Made by a program: the position numbers and the translations under genes
In this document: positions 61,429 through 64,000 of the stretch, in pieces
Layout: each line of letters begins with the position of its first letter
How positions within the stretch are numbered: position 1 is the first letter of the stretch
From: Microvirga ossetica
GTDB taxonomy: Bacteria; Pseudomonadota; Alphaproteobacteria; Rhizobiales; Beijerinckiaceae
NCBI RefSeq assembly: GCF_002741015.1
Contig: NZ_CP016618.1
Span: forward strand, 372,001 to 436,000
Direction of reading: 5' to 3'
Length of the DNA: 64,000 nucleotides
Notes under the pieces: generated by a model
Told to the model about the DNA's origin: nothing
Databases searched by the model: none
The model's input: the letters and a program-made list of their open reading frames with translations, nothing else

Positions 61429-62570
61429 ATGAAGCGTATCGCATTGGCTGCGGGCCTCGTGCTCGCGCTCGCCGCCTGCCAAGGCCAGAACATGTCCACG
61501 CGCCACCTGGCGCCGATCCCGCCCGCCACCATGGCGCTGATGGAATCGAAGGGCATGTCGCAGAACGACCCGATCCTGATGCGATCCTACAAGAAGGAAT
61601 CCGAGATCGAGGTCTGGAAGCGGGGCCGCGACGGTCGGTACGCGCTCCTCAAGACCTACCCGATGTGCCGCTGGTCGGGCCAGCTCGGGCCGAAGATCCG
61701 CGAGGGTGACCGTCAGGCGCCGGAGGGCTTCTACACGATCACTCCCGCGCAGATGAACCCGAACTCGCAGCTCTACTCTCGTTCAACCTCGGTTACCCAA
61801 ACGAGTACGATCGCGCGCATGGCCGGACGGGAGCGCACCTGATGGTGCACGGCTCGTGCTCGTCGAGCGGCTGCTTCGGCATGACGGACGTGGCGATCTC
61901 AGAGGTCTATGCGCTTGCCCGCGATGCCTTCGCCGGCGGCCAGCGCGGCTTCCAGTTTCAGTCGTATCCGTTCCGGATGACGGCTGAGAACCTCGCCAAG
62001 CATCGCCTCGATCCGAACATCGCCTTCTGGCGGAACCTCAAGGAGGGCTCCGACTACTTCGAGATCGCCAAGGACGAGCCGCGCGTGTCCGGCGCCAGCG
62101 GGCAGTATGCCTTCAGCGGCGATGCCTCGGTCATGGCCGCCGTCGCGCAGAAGGGGCAGACTGACGATCGGCGGGTGACTGCGTTGGCGGCCAATGGCGT
62201 GCAGCCTGTCAATCTGGTCTATGCCGACGGCGGGCAGCACCAGAGCTTCCGGCAGGCGCTGTCCGGCGATGCCGAGGAGGGCGGCTCGCTGGCGGTCGAC
62301 GCCAACGCCCGCAAACGCCTCGGCGACATCAGCCGCCCTGAGGCCCTGGCCACCGGGCCGCAGGAGGTCGTTCTCACGGCGAACGGGAAGCCGCGGCAAA
62401 CGCCCACTTCCACGATCTCCTACGCGTCGCAGGCCCCAACGAGTCCTATGCGGACCGGCGCAGGTATCCCGCAGACCGTATCGGCGCCTTCGGCGAGGGC
62501 GGTGCCCGAACCGACGGGAGGCGACGGGGGCTCGGTGCTCAAGCGCTTCCGAGGGCTGTTCGGCGGGTAG
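61429..62570 (+). pseudogene. YafK-type L,D-transpeptidase lipoprotein, one frameshift
   Basis: ATG 61429 starts a lipoprotein signal (LAAGLVLALAAC, lipobox Cys). The catalytic domain follows (DGRYALLKTYPMCRWSGQLG, GDRQAPEGFYTITPAQMNPN). After SQLY at 61776 one base is missing. The next frame gives SFNLGYPNEYDRAHGRTGAH and LMVHGSCSSSGCFGMTD, the His and Cys of the active site, and continues to 62570 with a Pro/Ser-rich tail. The enzyme would cross-link peptidoglycan or its partners. As read, the product ends before the active-site Cys. Confidence 0.78.
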
Positions 62571-62850
62571 AGACTGCGGGGCGGCGACGGCAATGCCCCA
62601 CCGCTCCCGTTCGATGCGCAGGGACATCCGACCCTGAAGCACAATCGCCTGGTGCGCCGCACGTCCGGAAATGGTGCCGAGTCCCTCGCGGATCATGAGC
62701 CAGTCCTGAGAGGCCCTGCGGTTGGGCCGTCGCTGCGGGATTGCCACCGTGGTATGATGACCAGGCAGTGTTGCGACGTTGCCTTGGTTGAATGACTGGG
62801 CGGCCGACTGCCCGGCTTCAGCCGGCAGATCTCCTCATGGAGAACCAGCC
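62571..62850. other. Intergenic stretch, no gene recognised
   Basis: About 280 nt before the cyclase gene; no supported feature. Confidence 0.3.
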
Positions 62851-64000
62851 ATGGCGACAGCATGGGTTGAGCGCCGGTTGGTGGCGATCCTGGCGGCGGA
62901 CGTCGTCGGGTACTCCCATCTCGTGGAAATGGACGAAGCCGGGACCCTTGCTGCCCTAAAAGCCTTGCGGCGCGAGGTCATCGATCCGCTCCTGGCCGAG
63001 CATCACGGCCGCATCGTCAAGCTGATGGGCGACGGAGCGCTCGCCGAGTTCGGCTCGGTGGTGGACGCGGTGGCCTGTGCCGTGGCGGTGCAGAAGGGAG
63101 TGGCGGATCGCCAGGATGGCGTCCTGCCAGAGCGCCGGATCGTCTTCCGCATCGGGATCAACCTTGGCGATGTCGTGGTTGAGGGGGACGACCTGCTCGG
63201 CGACGGTGTGAACATCGCGGCGCGGCTGGAACAGATCTGCGAACCCGGCGGTGTGCTGATCTCCGGCACGGCCTATGACCACCTTCAGGGCAAGATCGAC
63301 CTGCTGATCGAGTTTGCGGGCGAGCAGCGGGTCAAGAACATCGAGCGCCCGATCCGGACATACCGGATCCGACGCGGGACATCATTGCCAGGAGTGCTTT
63401 CCTTCAGATTGCTGACACGGCGCGGGCTCGCTGCGGCCGCCGCCATCCTGCTGCTCACAGGGGGCGCCGTGGGCTGGTGGCTCTGGCCTGCCGCGCCCGC
63501 CTATGCCAGCAAACCGTCCATCGCGGTGCTGCCGTTCAACAATCTCGGTGGCGACGAGGCCACGACCCGTCTGGCCGATGGAATCACCGAGGACATCATC
63601 ACCGATCTTGCCCGCTTTCCCGAATTCGAGGTCGTCTCCCGCAACTCGACCGGGATCTACAGGGGCAAGGCCGTGGATGTGCGTCAGGTCGGAAAGGACC
63701 TTGGGGTCGGCTACGTGCTGGAGGGCTCCTTCCAGCGTGAGGGTGAGCGCCTGCGCGCGACCGTGCAGCTCATCGACGCGAAGACCGGAACCCACCTCTG
63801 GTCGAACCGGTGGGACCGCGCGGTCGAGGAAGTGTTTGCTTTGCAGACCGACCTTGCCGAGCAGGTCGCCAACCGGCTCGGCAGCGGGGCGGGGCTCATC
63901 CAGGAAGCGGGGCGCAAGGCGGCGAAGCGCAAGCGGCCCGACAACCTTGGCGCGTATGAGCTTTACCTGCTCGGCACGGAAAGGCTCGAGCAGTCCACCA
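62851..64000 (+). CDS. Class III adenylate cyclase with FlgO-like region, C-terminus beyond window
   Basis: Open from ATG 62851 to the window edge. The cyclase domain has both metal Asp sites (AILAADVVGYSHLVEMDEAG; RIVFRIGINLGDVVVEGDDL), the core VKLMGDGALAEFGSVVDAVA and IAARLEQICEPGGV. One membrane helix follows (AAAAILLLTGGAVGWWLWP), then the FlgO-like region (SIAVLPFNNLGGDEATTRLA, DVRQVGKDLGVGYVLEGSFQ, LIDAKTGTHLWSNRWDR). TPR repeats are expected beyond the edge. It is homologous to the frameshifted gene at 40621-42442, and makes cAMP by family. Confidence 0.87.
   Translation, partial: MATAWVERRLVAILAADVVGYSHLVEMDEAGTLAALKALRREVIDPLLAEHHGRIVKLMGDGALAEFGSVVDAVACAVAVQKGVADRQDGVLPERRIVFRIGINLGDVVVEGDDLLGDGVNIAARLEQICEPGGVLISGTAYDHLQGKIDLLIEFAGEQRVKNIERPIRTYRIRRGTSLPGVLSFRLLTRRGLAAAAAILLLTGGAVGWWLWPAAPAYASKPSIAVLPFNNLGGDEATTRLADGITEDIITDLARFPEFEVVSRNSTGIYRGKAVDVRQVGKDLGVGYVLEGSFQREGERLRATVQLIDAKTGTHLWSNRWDRAVEEVFALQTDLAEQVANRLGSGAGLIQEAGRKAAKRKRPDNLGAYELYLLGTERLEQST

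Noticed and set aside
1..64000. CRISPR array or phage-defence system
   Set aside because: No regularly spaced direct repeats and no Cas, restriction, toxin-antitoxin or retron genes were recognised.

Overview
The window looks like an IS-rich, stress-oriented accessory region (chromosomal island or megaplasmid) of a high-GC alphaproteobacterium of the Hyphomicrobiales, most likely a Methylobacteriaceae such as Microvirga or Methylobacterium. The basis is the nepR/ecfG general stress response pair, repeated GGAAC-N16/17-(C)GTT promoters, YsnF/AvaK (DUF2382), DUF4142 and YciE/DUF892 proteins, an alphaproteobacterial-type RpoH promoter, and the style of the IS elements. The genus is inferred, not proven. 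No rRNA, tRNA, CRISPR array or replication origin was seen.

Layout. 1-6 kb: stress and envelope proteins (membrane protein, two DUF2382 proteins, DUF4142, Gly-rich and Asp/Arg-rich secreted proteins) around an intact nepR and a broken ecfG. 6-9 kb: an IS5-type element that truncates a TAXI-type binding protein gene, and a transposase remnant. 8.8-13.4 kb: an arginase/agmatinase-family hydrolase, a divergent LysR regulator, and a polar amino-acid ABC uptake operon that lacks an ATPase. 13.8-24.8 kb: a NarL-type regulator, a 1.48-kb IS with 6-bp flanking repeats, several gene remnants (ABC_sub_bind, cytochrome P450), small unknown genes, then DUF3182 and an alpha/beta hydrolase. 24.9-33.4 kb: Kup potassium transporter, a serine recombinase inside 28-bp inverted repeats, an IS110 element, a truncated kdpD, a CorA-type transporter and TerC. 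33.9-45.2 kb: small unknown genes, a 2OG-Fe(II) oxygenase, an ISNCY-type element, an ABC_sub_bind lipoprotein-like gene, a frameshifted adenylate cyclase, a truncated methyltransferase, panE and an integrase remnant. 45.6-64 kb: an MFS transporter, an EcfG-type sigma factor with a NepR-like N-terminus, DUF6766, two YciE copies, YihY, an hsp20 pair, a small-gene operon, a Deg protease, a receiver protein, a second DUF4142 and another DUF892 protein, a YafK-type L,D-transpeptidase (frameshifted) and the start of a second cyclase.

How it fits together. Nine sites match, or nearly match, the EcfG promoter. Six lie upstream of complete genes that look like general-stress effectors, and two of the other three belong to a duplicated yciE segment. 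The window therefore reads as part of the general stress regulon together with some of its regulators: nepR, a decayed ecfG, a NepR-EcfG-like fusion, and receiver proteins. Heat shock (RpoH) adds the hsp20 pair. Mobile elements have broken many genes: at least nine have a frameshift, a nonsense codon or an internal deletion, several of them in G runs, so either real decay or indel errors in the assembly must be considered.
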